From an uncultured Eubacteriales bacterium (GTDB lineage: Bacteria; Bacillota; Clostridia; Oscillospirales; CAG-272), in contig USGH01000176.1 in the NCBI GenBank assembly GCA_900554225.1, positions 1 to 5,825 of the forward strand: a stretch of DNA of 5,825 nucleotides. Reading direction: 5' to 3'. Numbering within the stretch: position 1 is the first letter of the stretch; each line of letters begins with the position of its first letter. Below the pieces are notes generated by a model. It had not been told where the DNA came from and ran no database searches. It saw nothing but the letters and a program-made list of their open reading frames with translations. This document shows positions 5,423 to 5,825 of this stretch, in pieces. Position numbers and translations under genes: made by a program.

Positions 5423-5779
5423 ATGAAGATACACGAACTTCAGAAGGTCCTTGGCGCGGAGCTGTTATGTGGCGAATCGTATCTGGACAGCGACGTATAT
5501 GCGGCGTGCTGCAGTGATATGATGAGCGACGTACTGGCATTCGTGAAGGATCAGGGTGTGCTGATTACGGGGCTTGTAAACGCCCAGGTGATCCGCACCG
5601 CCGCCATGATGGACATGGTCTGCGTCGTTTTTGTCCGTAGCAAGGTCCCCACGGAAGAAATGATCGCGCTGGCGGAAGAATGCGGCATTGTAGTCATGCG
5701 CTCCACGCTGCGGGCATTTGAAGCCTGCGGTATTCTATACGCAAGACTGAACGGATCGAAAAAGGGGGACGCGTCATGA
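5423..5779 (+). CDS. DRTGG-domain protein of hydrogenase-type operon
   Basis: 118 residues, essentially a single DRTGG domain. Visible family features are the N-terminal helix and LGAELLCGE (10-18), the segment SDMMSDVLA (31-39) that corresponds to the conserved SDLLSDVM block, LITGLVNAQVIRTA (47-60), and a C-terminal IVVMRSTLRAFEACGILY resembling the typical sTklstFelagkLy. DRTGG domains also occur in some phosphotransacetylases and with CBS domains; the stand-alone version is recurrent near clostridial [FeFe] hydrogenase genes. Its molecular job is not established; ligand sensing or a regulatory role is a guess. AAGGAG (5408-5413) lies nine bases before the ATG, which fixes the start. The stop overlaps the next start (ATGA), indicating translational coupling. 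Confidence 0.82.
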   Translation: MKIHELQKVLGAELLCGESYLDSDVYAACCSDMMSDVLAFVKDQGVLITGLVNAQVIRTAAMMDMVCVVFVRSKVPTEEMIALAEECGIVVMRSTLRAFEACGILYARLNGSKKGDAS

Positions 5780-5825
5780 CACGTGAACCCATCCGATTCC
5801 ACTTTGACGTTGACGGCGAAAACTT
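5776..5825 (+). CDS. Start of HATPase/anti-sigma-factor-like gene, cut by window edge
   Basis: Only 16 codons are present: MTREPIRFHFDVDGEN and then F or L. The ATG overlaps the DRTGG stop as ATGA, and a G-rich site (AAGGGGGA, 5762-5769) lies six bases upstream. The short FHFDVDGEN stretch fits the N terminus (x-F-x-V-x-G-x-x-F, usually followed by AGxAS) of RsbW-like ATP-binding proteins that sit after DRTGG genes in clostridial hydrogenase operons. That the frame is a real gene is likely; the product is inferred from a short match and position. Confidence 0.55.
   Translation, partial: MTREPIRFHFDVDGEN

Overview
The window looks like part of a chromosome from an anaerobic member of the Clostridia, possibly an Oscillospiraceae/Ruminococcaceae-type gut lineage. 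The reasons are strong AGGAGG-type ribosome binding sites, moderately GC-rich genes separated by AT-richer intergenic regions, a clostridial-style Mrp/NBP35 ATPase, and the start of a gene set that in Clostridia accompanies NAD-linked [FeFe] hydrogenase. This placement is inferred from gene content; there is no rRNA or other direct taxonomic marker.

Layout: positions 1-684 carry no convincing gene. They hold two small UGCG-tetraloop hairpins at the left edge, an AT-rich stretch with one plausible promoter, one copy of a roughly 182-bp repeat (429-610), and a strand-biased C/G-tract array (603-649). Then comes maf (685-1281, +), a nucleotide pyrophosphatase. Its last seven codons and stop lie inside a second, inverted copy of the same repeat (1259-1441), followed by a further 29-bp partial copy (1489-1517). 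ruvC (1595-2119, -), the Holliday junction resolvase, is read from a very good promoter. Divergent from it is a PlsC-type acyltransferase with an added zinc-ribbon and an unassigned C-terminal region (2346-3605, +). A 356-bp intergenic region (3606-3961) holds a GC-rich hairpin, a near-perfect palindrome, a second hairpin and a strong promoter.

That promoter starts a rightward gene set: an Mrp/NBP35 Fe-S carrier ATPase (3962-4786), a NuoE/HydC-like [2Fe-2S] subunit (4817-5311), a DRTGG-domain protein (5423-5779), and the first 16 codons of a gene that overlaps it by ATGA and resembles the anti-sigma/HATPase-like proteins of hydrogenase operons (5776 to the edge). Together these suggest assembly and electron-transfer parts of a HydABC-like complex, whose large subunits would lie to the right of the window.

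The least explained part is the repeat architecture around maf: inverted copies on both sides, with 44 identical bases at the tips facing the gene, one copy supplying the end of the protein, and a quadruplex-capable tract just upstream. I did not find a clearly new multi-gene system. The maf-flanking repeat and the zinc-ribbon acyltransferase are the best candidates for a second look.
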